A stretch of DNA of 6,241 nucleotides from Clostridiales bacterium UBA4696 (GCA_002404795.1 DHKK01000030.1:1-6241); one strand, 5' to 3'. Counted from the stretch's first letter, positions 1 through 5,515 are shown. Notes: generated by a model from the sequence alone, not told the origin. Made by a program: numbers and translations.

Positions 1-42
1 CTGGCGCGGAGCGCCTGAGGGGTGAACCCCGCCGCAGCGGTC

Positions 43-67
43 AAAAAGGCTCCCCTTTCAGGGGAGC
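43..67 (-). terminator. Rho-independent terminator-like hairpin, minus-strand reading
   Basis: Read on the minus strand, an 8-bp perfect GC-rich stem with a 3-base loop (67-60/56-49) is followed by C and then five T (47-43). It faces out of the repeat block towards base 1. No minus-strand gene ends here inside the window, so it may simply be the left end of the repeat, or serve a convergent gene beyond the window. Confidence 0.5.
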
Positions 68-168
68 TGTCACCGAAGGTGACTGAGAGGTTGCTGCAAA
101 TTTGATACGACCTCTCCGTCTCGGCTTCGCCGAGCCACCTCCCCTGGGAGGGGAGGCTTTGGACTGCA

Positions 169-196
169 CCTTCCCCTCATCGGGGGAGGCTTTTTT
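169..196 (+). terminator. Rho-independent terminator, plus strand
   Basis: An 8-bp stem, 169-176 with 182-189 (one G-T pair) and a 5-base loop, is followed by C and a run of six T at 191-196. This is the classic form of an intrinsic terminator. It would stop plus-strand transcription from upstream, insulating the importer operon promoter that begins about 20-90 bases downstream. Confidence 0.65.
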
Positions 197-215
197 CTTC
201 TCTGCGAAAAATTTG

Positions 216-221
216 TATAAT
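216..221 (+). promoter_or_regulatory. Possible -10 element (TATAAT), upstream promoter candidate
   Basis: A perfect TATAAT lies in an AT-rich stretch just after the terminator. The best -35 candidate at normal spacing (about 193-198, TTTTCT) is poor and overlaps the terminator T-run, so this is weaker than the 281-289 candidate. Confidence 0.3.
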
Positions 222-229
222 TTCAACGC

Positions 230-260
230 ACAATTTTCACCTTTTTGTGGACAATTTTCA
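230..260 (+). repeat. Direct repeat ACAATTTTCA, two copies 21 bp apart
   Basis: The 10-mer ACAATTTTCA occurs exactly at 230-239 and again at 251-260. The 21-bp period places both copies on the same face of the helix, about 35-65 bp upstream of the start site expected from the extended -10 at 281-289. That position suits an activator site or AT-rich UP-like DNA. Function is inference. Confidence 0.45.
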
Positions 261-280
261 TGCCGGTTCTGTTGGAAGGC

Positions 281-289
281 TGTTACAAT
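281..289 (+). promoter_or_regulatory. Likely promoter of importer operon, extended -10 (TGTTACAAT)
   Basis: TG-T-TACAAT is a good extended -10 element (TGnTATAAT type), which can work with a weak -35; nothing close to TTGACA lies 16-18 bases upstream. The start site would fall near 296 and give a leader of about 170 bases before the ATPase gene. It lies downstream of the terminator at 169-196 and is the best plus-strand promoter I see before 469. Confidence 0.5.
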
Positions 290-306
290 GAAGCTGTAAG
301 AACGAT

Positions 307-323
307 CGCCGCCCGGGGCGGCG
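307..323 (+). other. GC-rich hairpin at the 5' end of the operon leader
   Basis: The 17 bases from 307 to 323 form a perfect inverted repeat with 8-base arms around one central G (CGCCGCCC/GGGCGGCG). As RNA it would fold as a 6-7-bp GC stem with a short loop, about 10 bases after the predicted start site. There is no T-run after it, so it is not a terminator. A second hairpin follows at 342-350/355-363 (two G-T pairs). Roles in transcript stability or DNA binding are possible but unproven. Confidence 0.4.
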
Positions 324-401
324 GGGAGCGTATGCCTCTCGCCTTTTCTCTGTGGGGAGAAGGATTCGTCCGGCGCAGCAAGCGGTTTTGCGCGCTGCAA
401 G

Positions 402-417
402 AGCAAAACGTTTCGCT
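402..417. promoter_or_regulatory. LacI-family operator in importer leader (site 1)
   Basis: These 16 bases are a palindrome centred on CG at 409/410, with a single mismatched pair (405/414). The core CAAAACGTTTCG is identical to that at 4303-4314 and, read on the other strand, differs by one base from the core at 4455-4466. CG-centred even palindromes of this kind are typical of LacI-family operators, and a LacI-family gene sits in the same cluster. The outer GC bases replace the TG/CA expected for a CcpA cre site, so the local regulator is the better candidate. The site lies about 110 bases after the predicted start, suggesting a roadblock or a closer promoter I could not find. Confidence 0.6.
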
Positions 418-433
418 TTCCTGATACAGGAAA
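417..433. promoter_or_regulatory. Perfect 17-bp inverted repeat abutting operator site 1
   Basis: TTTCCTG-ATA-CAGGAAA has 7-base arms with a 3-base centre, starting at the edge of the LacI-type operator. It contains TACAGGA (425-431), a 7-mer that also accompanies the other two operator-like sites (TCCTGTA at 4293-4299 and TACAGGA at 4470-4476). It may be a second protein site or an RNA hairpin ahead of the ATPase start. Confidence 0.4.
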
Positions 434-468
434 ACGCGCCGCAGGAGAAAGGGGAATGGAAAAGGAAA

Positions 469-1968
469 ATGGCCGAAACGATTCTCAGAATGACCGGGAT
501 CCAGAAATACTTCCCGGGCGTCCACGCGCTGGACAATGCGCAGCTCGAGGTCCGCGAAGGCGAGGTCATGGCGCTCGTCGGCGAAAACGGCGCCGGCAAA
601 TCGACGCTCATGAAGGTGCTGACCGGCATCTACCCGAGCGACGGCGGCACGATCGAGTTTTTTGGCAAGCAGGTCCAGATCCACGGCCCGCGCGACGCGC
701 AGGCGCTCGGCATCTGCATCGTCCACCAGGAGCTGAACCTCATGCAGCACCTGACCGTGGCGGAAAACATCTTTATCGGCCGTGAGCCGATGAAGGGCCC
801 GTTCGTCGACAAGGCGAAGCAGAACGCCATGACGCAGGCCCTGTTTGAAAAGCTGCATCTCGACCTTGATCCGAAGGCCGTCGTCAAGACGCTCTCGGTC
901 GCCAAGCAGCAGATGGTCGAGATCACAAAGGCGCTGTCCCATGAGCACACGAAGCTGCTCATTCTCGACGAGCCGTCCGCCGTTCTGACCGACACGGAGA
1001 TCGACGATCTGTTCGTCTTCATCCGCCAGCTCAAGAAGACCGGCGTCGGCATCATCTACATCTCGCACCGCATGGATGAGCTCAAGCGCATCACCGACCG
1101 CATCACCGTCATGCGCGACGGCCAGTATGTCGCCACGCTCGAGACGCCCACGGCGGAAATTTCCGAGGTCATCCGGCTCATGGTCGGCCGCACGATCTAC
1201 GAAGAGCCGAAGACGAAGTCCATGTGCCCGCCCGACGCGCCCGTCGTGCTCGAGGCCGAGCATCTGTGCTCGCTGGATGTGAAGGACGTTTCCTTCCAGC
1301 TGCACAAGGGCGAGATCCTGGGCTTTGCCGGGCTGGTCGGCGCGGGGCGGACGGAGACGATGCGTCTGGTCTGCGGCGCGGACCCGATGGACGCCGGCAT
1401 CATCCGCGTGAACGGCAGCGAAGTCAGGATCCGCAGCCCGAAGGACGCCGTCCGCTACGGCATCGGCTATCTCTCCGAGGACCGCAAGCGCTACGGCCTG
1501 TGCCTGGGCCTGTCCGTGACCGACAATACGGTTCTGCCCAGCCTGGAGCAGCTGTTCCGCGGCCCGTTCGTCCACGACGGCAAGGCCGACCGGCACGCGC
1601 AGGATTACGTCGAAAAGATCCGCACGAAGACGCCGAACACACGCGCCCGCGTCGGCAGTCTCTCGGGCGGCAACCAGCAGAAGGTCGTCATCTCCAAGTG
1701 GCTCCTGCGCGACTGCGACGTGCTCATCTTCGACGAGCCGACCCGCGGCATCGACGTCGGCGCCAAGAGCGAGATCTACAAGCTGATGACCCAGCTGGCC
1801 GAGGAGGGCAAGGCCATCATCATGATCTCCTCCGACATGCCGGAGCTGCTCCGCCTGTCTGACCGCGTGATCGTCATGTGCGAGGGTCACGTCACCGGCG
1901 AGCTCGACATCTCTGAGGCCACGCAGGAATCCATCATGACATATGCAACCAAGAGGGAAGAGGGGTAA
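469..1968 (+). CDS. Sugar ABC importer, tandem-domain ATPase (RbsA/MglA/XylG type)
   Basis: This cytoplasmic ATPase subunit powers a monosaccharide importer. It is 499 aa, close to the ~500 aa of E. coli RbsA, with two fused nucleotide-binding domains. Domain 1 has Walker A GENGAGKST (38-46), Q-loop Q87, signature LSVAKQQ (142-148), Walker B LLILDEP (163-169) and H-loop H200. Domain 2 has a degenerate Walker A VGAGRTE (290-296, R for K), an intact signature LSGGNQQ (398-404) and Walker B VLIFDEP (418-424), with SSD where the H-loop His would be. So one composite site looks competent and one degenerate, as usual in this family. ATG 469 is chosen because homology begins there (MAETILRMTG); an in-frame GTG at 352 would add 39 unrelated residues across the operator. 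The RBS is weak (AAAGGA, very close; GGAG 21 bases up). The permease gene follows after 6 bases. Substrate cannot be read from this subunit. Confidence 0.95.
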   Translation: MAETILRMTGIQKYFPGVHALDNAQLEVREGEVMALVGENGAGKSTLMKVLTGIYPSDGGTIEFFGKQVQIHGPRDAQALGICIVHQELNLMQHLTVAENIFIGREPMKGPFVDKAKQNAMTQALFEKLHLDLDPKAVVKTLSVAKQQMVEITKALSHEHTKLLILDEPSAVLTDTEIDDLFVFIRQLKKTGVGIIYISHRMDELKRITDRITVMRDGQYVATLETPTAEISEVIRLMVGRTIYEEPKTKSMCPPDAPVVLEAEHLCSLDVKDVSFQLHKGEILGFAGLVGAGRTETMRLVCGADPMDAGIIRVNGSEVRIRSPKDAVRYGIGYLSEDRKRYGLCLGLSVTDNTVLPSLEQLFRGPFVHDGKADRHAQDYVEKIRTKTPNTRARVGSLSGGNQQKVVISKWLLRDCDVLIFDEPTRGIDVGAKSEIYKLMTQLAEEGKAIIMISSDMPELLRLSDRVIVMCEGHVTGELDISEATQESIMTYATKREEG

Positions 1969-1974
1969 TCAATC

Positions 1975-2967
1975 ATGGAGAAATTAGGTAAGAAAAAGCT
2001 GGATATGCAGAAGCTGCTGGCGCCGGCCGCGCTGGTCATCCTGTATATCGTGTTCTCGATCTTCGGTAATAACTTCCTGTCTCTGGACATGGTCAAAAAC
2101 ATTCTGGAGTCCAGCTACTACATCGGCTTCATGGCCTTCGGCGTGACGTTCATCATCATCACCGGCGGCATCGACCTGTCTCTCGGCACGGTCATGATGT
2201 GCGCGGCGCTGCTGGGCGGCTATGTGTTCAAGCAGGGCTGGCCGCTGATCCTCGCCATCGCGCTGACGCTGTTCGTCGGCATCGCGTTCGGCTTCGTTAA
2301 CGGCGTTCTGATCGCCAAGCTGAAGCTGCCTCCCTTCATCGCCACCCTCGGCACGCAGATGATGTCCATGGGCTTCGGCTCCATCATCACCAAGGTCCAG
2401 TCCCAGACCTGGCCGACCGCGACGGCGGAAGTCGGCGGCTGGTTCAAGAAGGTCTTCATCCGCGCGGAGCTGTTCGGCATCAAGGGCTTCCCGGTCGGCG
2501 CGTTCTGGCTCATCGGCTTCTTCATCATCGCGGCGCTCATCCTGCACAAGACGAAATTCGGCCGCTACGTCTACGCCATTGGCTCCAATGAAGAGGCGAC
2601 CCGCCTGTCCGGCATCAACGTCGACAACTGGAAGGTCGCGGTCTATACGCTCTCCGGCTTCTTCGTGGGCATGTGCGGCCTGTTCTATGCCGCGGCCTAC
2701 ACCACCATCACCCCGGGCACCGGCAACGGCCAGGAAATGAACGGTATCACCGGCGTCATCATCGGCGGCACGTCCATGTCCGGCGGCTCCGGCACGATGG
2801 TCGGCACGCTCATCGGCGTGTTCATCATGTCGGTCCTGAAAAACGGTCTGTCCTCCTGCGGCCTGCAGGCTCCGTGGCAGACGTTCCTCACCGGCGTCGT
2901 CGTCATCGGCGCGGTCCTGCTCGACATCGCAAGAACGAAGGCCGCTAACCGCGTCAAGAAGGGCTAA
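1975..2967 (+). CDS. Sugar ABC importer, permease (RbsC/BPD_transp_2 type)
   Basis: This 330-aa integral membrane protein forms the translocation channel with the upstream ATPase, probably as a homodimer as in RbsC. A short charged N-terminus (MEKLGKKKLD) precedes hydrophobic segments at about 15-32, 50-62, 72-84, 91-113, 119-137, 165-180, 212-231, 247-290 and 300-316. The family hallmark TGGIDLSLGT is at 63-72. The cytoplasmic segment TKFGRYVYAIGSNEEATRLSG (183-203) matches the RbsC loop that contacts the ATPase, and a glycine-rich GVIIGGTSMSGGSGTMVGT lies near 260-278. Length is normal for the family (about 320-330 aa). ATG 1975 has a purine-rich RBS (AGAGGGG, 1959-1965) inside the end of the ATPase gene, which implies tight co-expression. 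A small palindrome (GGGCT/AGCCC, 2961-2972) covers the stop codon. Confidence 0.95.
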   Translation: MEKLGKKKLDMQKLLAPAALVILYIVFSIFGNNFLSLDMVKNILESSYYIGFMAFGVTFIIITGGIDLSLGTVMMCAALLGGYVFKQGWPLILAIALTLFVGIAFGFVNGVLIAKLKLPPFIATLGTQMMSMGFGSIITKVQSQTWPTATAEVGGWFKKVFIRAELFGIKGFPVGAFWLIGFFIIAALILHKTKFGRYVYAIGSNEEATRLSGINVDNWKVAVYTLSGFFVGMCGLFYAAAYTTITPGTGNGQEMNGITGVIIGGTSMSGGSGTMVGTLIGVFIMSVLKNGLSSCGLQAPWQTFLTGVVVIGAVLLDIARTKAANRVKKG

Positions 2968-2994
2968 AGCCCAACATCCATAACTTGTATCCTG

Positions 2995-3007
2995 CACGCA
3001 AAGCGTG
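2995..3007 (+). other. Small intercistronic hairpin before binding-protein gene
   Basis: CACGC-AAA-GCGTG forms a 5-bp stem with a 3-base loop, followed by TTT, in the 70-base gap between permease and binding-protein genes. The T-run is too short for a convincing terminator. Such hairpins can protect or set apart the downstream message, which fits the need for more binding protein than membrane subunits; this is inference. Confidence 0.3.
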
Positions 3008-3037
3008 TTTGATAAAAAATTTAGGAGGAACTCACAC

Positions 3038-4207
3038 ATGAAAAAACTGATCGCTCTGCTTCTGGCACTGGTCATGGTCCTCGCTCTGGCTGCCTGCGCC
3101 GCCAAGACCGAGCCCGCAAAGACCGAAACCACCACCGAGACCACCACCACGACCGAAGAGACCACCACCACCGAAGAGGCACCCGCCGAGGAAACTCCGG
3201 CTGCCGAGACCACCGGCGAAAAGATGTACATCCCCGTCATGGCGAAGGGCTTCCAGCATCAGTTCTGGCAGGCAGTCGCCGCTGGCTCCGCAGCAGCTGC
3301 TGAGGACTACAATGTCGACATCTACTTCGACGGCCCCGCTTCCGAGACCGAGATTGACGCGCAGGTCAACATGGTCAAGAACGAGCTGGCCAAGAACCCC
3401 AAGGCTATGGCTCTGGCTGCCCTGTCCACCGAAGCTGTTACCGAGATCCTCGAAGAGTGCGCAGAGAAGGACATCCCCGTCATCGGCTTTGACTCCGGCG
3501 TTCCCGGCGACACCACCGGCGCTGTCAAGGCGACCGCCTGCACCAACAACGAGAACGCGGCTGCCATCGCTGCCGACAAGTTTGGCGAGAACGAGACCAT
3601 CGTCGAGGCCATGAAGAACGCGACCTCCGATAACCCCATCATCATCGGCTGCCTGTCGCAGGATGCTGTCTCCGACTCCATCACAGGCCGTACCACCGGC
3701 TTCGTCAATGAGATGGCCAAGATCGCCGAGACCTATCAGCCCGGCAAGGTCTCCATCGAAGGCCATACCAAGTGGGAAAAGAAGGTCGACGCGCCCGCCA
3801 TCATCATTGAGGTCGCCATCTCCGCTACCACCGAGGCTACCGCGGTCCAGACCGCTGCCAACTCTCTGCTTGGCCTGAACCCCGTTGCGATCTTCTGCTC
3901 CAACGAAGGCGCTGTCACCGGCTTCCTGGCTGCTGTCTCCGACGGCGAGGATCTCGCTGAGGGCGGCAAGTACGCGGGCCTGGTCGTCGCCGGCTTCGAC
4001 GCTGGCGCTGCCCAGAAGAACGCGGTCCGTCAGGGCTGGTTCTACGGCTCCGTCACCCAGGATCCGTACCAGATCGGCTACAAGGCTGTTGAGCTGGCTG
4101 TCAAGGCTGCCAACGGCGAGCCTGTCGAAGACGTCGACACCGGCGCACAGTGGTACGATGCTTCCAACATCGACGACGAGATGATCGCCCTGCTGGTTTA
4201 CGATTGA
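3038..4207 (+). CDS. Sugar ABC importer, substrate-binding lipoprotein (Peripla_BP_4 / RbsB type)
   Basis: This 389-aa protein captures the sugar outside the membrane and delivers it to the permease. The N-terminus is a lipoprotein signal: MKKLIALLLALVMVLALAAC, with lipobox LAAC and Cys20 as the lipidated residue. Residues 21-62 are a low-complexity Thr/Glu/Ala/Pro tether. The two-lobed type I fold begins near 63 (MYIPVMAKGFQHQFWQAVAAG). FDSGVPGD (151-158), FCSNEGAVTGF (286-296) and GFDAGAAQKNAVRQG (329-343) followed by VTQDPYQIGYKAV (349-361) match conserved positions of the pentose/hexose-binding family. ATG 3038 is supported by the signal peptide and by AGGAGG at 3023-3028, 9 bases upstream, the strongest RBS in the operon. 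An in-frame GTG at 3005 would spoil the signal peptide. Codon use has more GCT/GTT than the neighbours, consistent with high expression. The ligand is probably L-fucose or a related sugar, by context only. Confidence 0.94.
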   Translation: MKKLIALLLALVMVLALAACAAKTEPAKTETTTETTTTTEETTTTEEAPAEETPAAETTGEKMYIPVMAKGFQHQFWQAVAAGSAAAAEDYNVDIYFDGPASETEIDAQVNMVKNELAKNPKAMALAALSTEAVTEILEECAEKDIPVIGFDSGVPGDTTGAVKATACTNNENAAAIAADKFGENETIVEAMKNATSDNPIIIGCLSQDAVSDSITGRTTGFVNEMAKIAETYQPGKVSIEGHTKWEKKVDAPAIIIEVAISATTEATAVQTAANSLLGLNPVAIFCSNEGAVTGFLAAVSDGEDLAEGGKYAGLVVAGFDAGAAQKNAVRQGWFYGSVTQDPYQIGYKAVELAVKAANGEPVEDVDTGAQWYDASNIDDEMIALLVYD

Positions 4208-4242
4208 TCGAGACCGAAGCACCTCTGTCATTCCCCAAAAAC

Positions 4243-4274
4243 AGATCGTGCCGCCCTCCGGGGCGGCACGATCT
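4243..4274 (+). terminator. Strong stem-loop ending the importer operon
   Basis: A perfect 14-bp stem (4243-4256 with 4261-4274) with tetraloop TCCG starts 35 bases after the binding-protein stop codon. On the plus strand it is followed by CTATTC, a poor T-run; on the minus strand it is followed by GTTTTT (4242-4237). It probably ends or 3'-stabilises the importer message, perhaps with partial read-through into the regulator. The minus-strand geometry is the better textbook terminator, though no minus-strand gene is seen. Confidence 0.65.
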
Positions 4275-4302
4275 CTATTCAAATCATACAGATCCTGTAA
4301 AA

Positions 4303-4314
4303 CAAAACGTTTCG
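4303..4314. promoter_or_regulatory. LacI-family operator-like site (site 2)
   Basis: CAAAACGTTTCG is centred on CG at 4308/4309 and is identical over all 12 bases to the core of site 1. Only one of the six pairs mismatches (4304/4313). It lies about 100 bp upstream of the predicted regulator -35 and 152 bp centre-to-centre from site 3. That arrangement would suit a second operator for DNA looping, or a remnant site. TCCTGTA (4293-4299) sits beside it. Confidence 0.5.
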
Positions 4315-4396
4315 AAGCGAGACATGGCGAAAACGACGGAAGACAACGTCGAAGACTGCGGATGACCTGCGCGTTTTCCATAAAAAGAAGCCTTCT

Positions 4397-4408
4397 GTTT
4401 GGGCAAAC
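4397..4408. promoter_or_regulatory. Perfect palindrome upstream of regulator promoter
   Basis: GTTTG-GG-CAAAC has 5-base perfect arms and ends 6 bases before the predicted -35 at 4415. Its location fits an activator or repressor site, but nothing identifies the protein. Confidence 0.25.
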
Positions 4409-4414
4409 TGCCGC

Positions 4415-4444
4415 TTGACGCAGCGATATCGCATGCGGTACAAT
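4415..4444 (+). promoter_or_regulatory. Sigma-A-type promoter of the regulator gene
   Basis: TTGACG (4415-4420) and TACAAT (4439-4444) are separated by 18 bases and each match the vegetative consensus at five of six positions. The start site would be about 4451, giving a leader of about 30 bases. The spacer contains a perfect palindrome GCGATATCGC (4423-4432), and operator site 3 begins right after the start site. Confidence 0.7.
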
Positions 4445-4453
4445 ATAGAAAAA

Positions 4454-4467
4454 GCGAAACGTTATGC
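4454..4467. promoter_or_regulatory. LacI-family operator overlapping regulator transcription start (site 3)
   Basis: GCGAAACGTTATGC is centred on CG at 4460/4461, with 5 of 7 symmetric pairs matching. Its core (4455-4466) differs by one base from sites 1 and 2 read on the other strand. It lies between the predicted start site (~4451) and the RBS, the expected position for repression of the promoter at 4415-4444, so autoregulation by the encoded LacI protein is likely. Confidence 0.55.
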
Positions 4468-4482
4468 GATACAGGAGCAGCC

Positions 4483-5457
4483 ATGTCGACCATCAAAGAC
4501 GTCGCCCGCAGGACCGGGCTTTCCCTTTCCACCATTTCCAAATACCTCAACGGCGGCAACGTCCGCGAGGAAAACCGCCTTGCCATCGACGCGGCCATCG
4601 AGGAGCTGGATTATTCCGTCAATGTCTTCGCCCGCAGCCTCAAGGCCAACCGGTCGATGACCATCGGCGTTCTCCTGCCGACGATCTCCAGCCCGTTCTT
4701 CGGGCGCGTTGTGGCGGCGATGGAGCCTGTGCTGCGCCGCAGCGGCTACGAGTGCTTCGTCTGCAGCTACGATTTTGACCGGGAGCAGGAGTTGAAAAAG
4801 CTTGAATTTCTCGCGCGCTATCACGTCGATGGCATCGTCTACGTCCCCGAGAACGTCACGGCCGGCGAGGTCCGCGCCCGCGTCGGCGCCATCCCCGTCG
4901 TGCTGATCGACCGTTCGCTCGACCAGGTGGACTATGACACCGTCGTGGTCGACAACCTCAACGCCGTCTATATGGCCATCGAGCTGCTGATCGGCCGCGG
5001 CCACCGCCGCATCGGCCTCATCGCCGGCCCGCAGACCATCTCCACCGCGCGCGAGCGTACCGTCGGCTACCGCCGCGTGCTGGAGGATTACCGCCTGCCG
5101 GTCGACGAGTCGCTGATTTTGGCCGGGAACTACGACCTCGAGTCCGGGTCGCGGCTGTTCCGGGCGCTGCTCGATATGCCGCAGCCGCCGACGGCCGTCT
5201 TCGTGACCAACTACGACATGACCCTCGGCGCGATCATGGCCGCGCATGAGCGCGGCGTGGCGCTGCCCGCGCAGATGGACTTCATCGGCTACGACAACGT
5301 CGACCTCTGCTCGATCGTGACGCCCAGGCTCGATATCGTCGAGCAGCCCATGGATGAGATGGGCCGCCGCGCAGCCGAGCTCCTGATCGCGCGCATGAGC
5401 GGCAGCGACCAGCCCGCGCGGCTCCTGCGGCTCAAGGCGCGACTTACAGACACGTGA
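4483..5457 (+). CDS. LacI-family transcriptional regulator, probable local sugar-responsive repressor
   Basis: This 324-aa DNA-binding protein is slightly shorter than typical LacI members (330-360 aa). The N-terminal helix-turn-helix is clear (STIKDVARRTGLSLSTISKYLN, 2-23), followed by the hinge helix ARSLKANRSMTIGV (50-63). The effector-binding core runs from about 60 to the end. It shows LLPTISSPFFGRV (64-76), VVVDN (154-158), the TNYDMTLGAIMAAHERG region (242-258), IGYDN (268-272) and the C-terminal family signature EQPMDEMGRRAAELL (287-301). ATG 4483 is fixed by homology and by AGGAG at 4473-4477, 5 bases upstream; an in-frame TTG at 4399 would lie upstream of the promoter. It probably binds the three CGAAACGTT-type palindromes at 403-416, 4303-4314 and 4454-4467, repressing importer and itself, with the sugar or a catabolite as inducer. 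That target set is inference. Confidence 0.95.
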   Translation: MSTIKDVARRTGLSLSTISKYLNGGNVREENRLAIDAAIEELDYSVNVFARSLKANRSMTIGVLLPTISSPFFGRVVAAMEPVLRRSGYECFVCSYDFDREQELKKLEFLARYHVDGIVYVPENVTAGEVRARVGAIPVVLIDRSLDQVDYDTVVVDNLNAVYMAIELLIGRGHRRIGLIAGPQTISTARERTVGYRRVLEDYRLPVDESLILAGNYDLESGSRLFRALLDMPQPPTAVFVTNYDMTLGAIMAAHERGVALPAQMDFIGYDNVDLCSIVTPRLDIVEQPMDEMGRRAAELLIARMSGSDQPARLLRLKARLTDT

Positions 5458-5515
5458 ACCCGTCCGGAAGGACTTTGACTGATCAAACCTGAAACTACAT
5501 AAAGGAGCGAATCAA

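Larger units (their letters stand above)
41..196. repeat. Palindrome-rich intergenic repeat block
   Basis: Several perfect short inverted repeats follow one another: 49-56/60-67 (loop TTC), 69-74/78-83 (loop GAA), 120-125/129-134 (loop TTC), 138-145/149-156 (loop GGG) and 169-176/182-189 (one G-T pair). GAGAGGT at 85-91 also pairs with ACCTCTC at 110-116 across an 18-base gap. There is no convincing coding frame. The look resembles dispersed, non-coding palindromic repeats that I recall from gut Clostridia genomes, but only one copy is in view, so its repeated nature is inference. Two further small hairpins lie just before it (3-15, GGCGC/GCGCC; 19-30, GGGG/CCCC) and may belong to the same block. 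Confidence 0.6.

Noticed and set aside
41..196. CRISPR array
   Set aside because: The repeats are individual palindromes of different sequence, with no regular repeat-spacer spacing.
402..417. CcpA cre site
   Set aside because: Central AAnCGnTT is compatible, but the flanking TG...CA of the cre consensus is GC...GC here, and the same core recurs at the regulator gene, favouring the local LacI protein.
352..468. GTG at 352 as ATPase start (39 extra residues)
   Set aside because: The extra residues do not resemble the family, run through the operator and palindrome, and lack a fitting RBS; homology starts at ATG 469.
456..785. ATG 456 open frame with a good-looking GAAAGGGGA upstream
   Set aside because: Out of frame with the ATPase, Arg/His/Pro-rich frame-shift product; the RBS-like purines more plausibly serve the ATPase region.
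283..1890. Long minus-strand open frame opposite the ATPase gene (535 aa)
   Set aside because: Its protein is rich in Asp/Ala/Arg/Leu/His with no recognisable domain; it mirrors the GC-rich codons of a gene with complete ABC motifs and has no RBS or promoter of its own.
2985..3013. Separate promoter for the binding-protein gene (TTGTAT / TTTGAT)
   Set aside because: Both hexamers are poor matches; the gap is short and the genes are co-directional, so operon transcription is the simpler view.
1984..3240. Minus-strand open frame opposite the permease and binding-protein start (418 aa)
   Set aside because: Crosses two real genes and the gap between them; composition (Asp/Ala/Glu/Arg/His runs, Val/Ser runs opposite the Thr/Glu tether) is that of an antisense shadow.
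3032..4381. Minus-strand open frame opposite the binding-protein gene (449 aa)
   Set aside because: Gly/Leu/Asp-rich low-complexity antisense frame running through the operon terminator; no domain seen.
5475..5503. Promoter before fucI (TTGACT then CATAAA at 17 bases)
   Set aside because: The -10 is weak and the start site would fall on or after the fucI RBS, giving a leader too short to use it.
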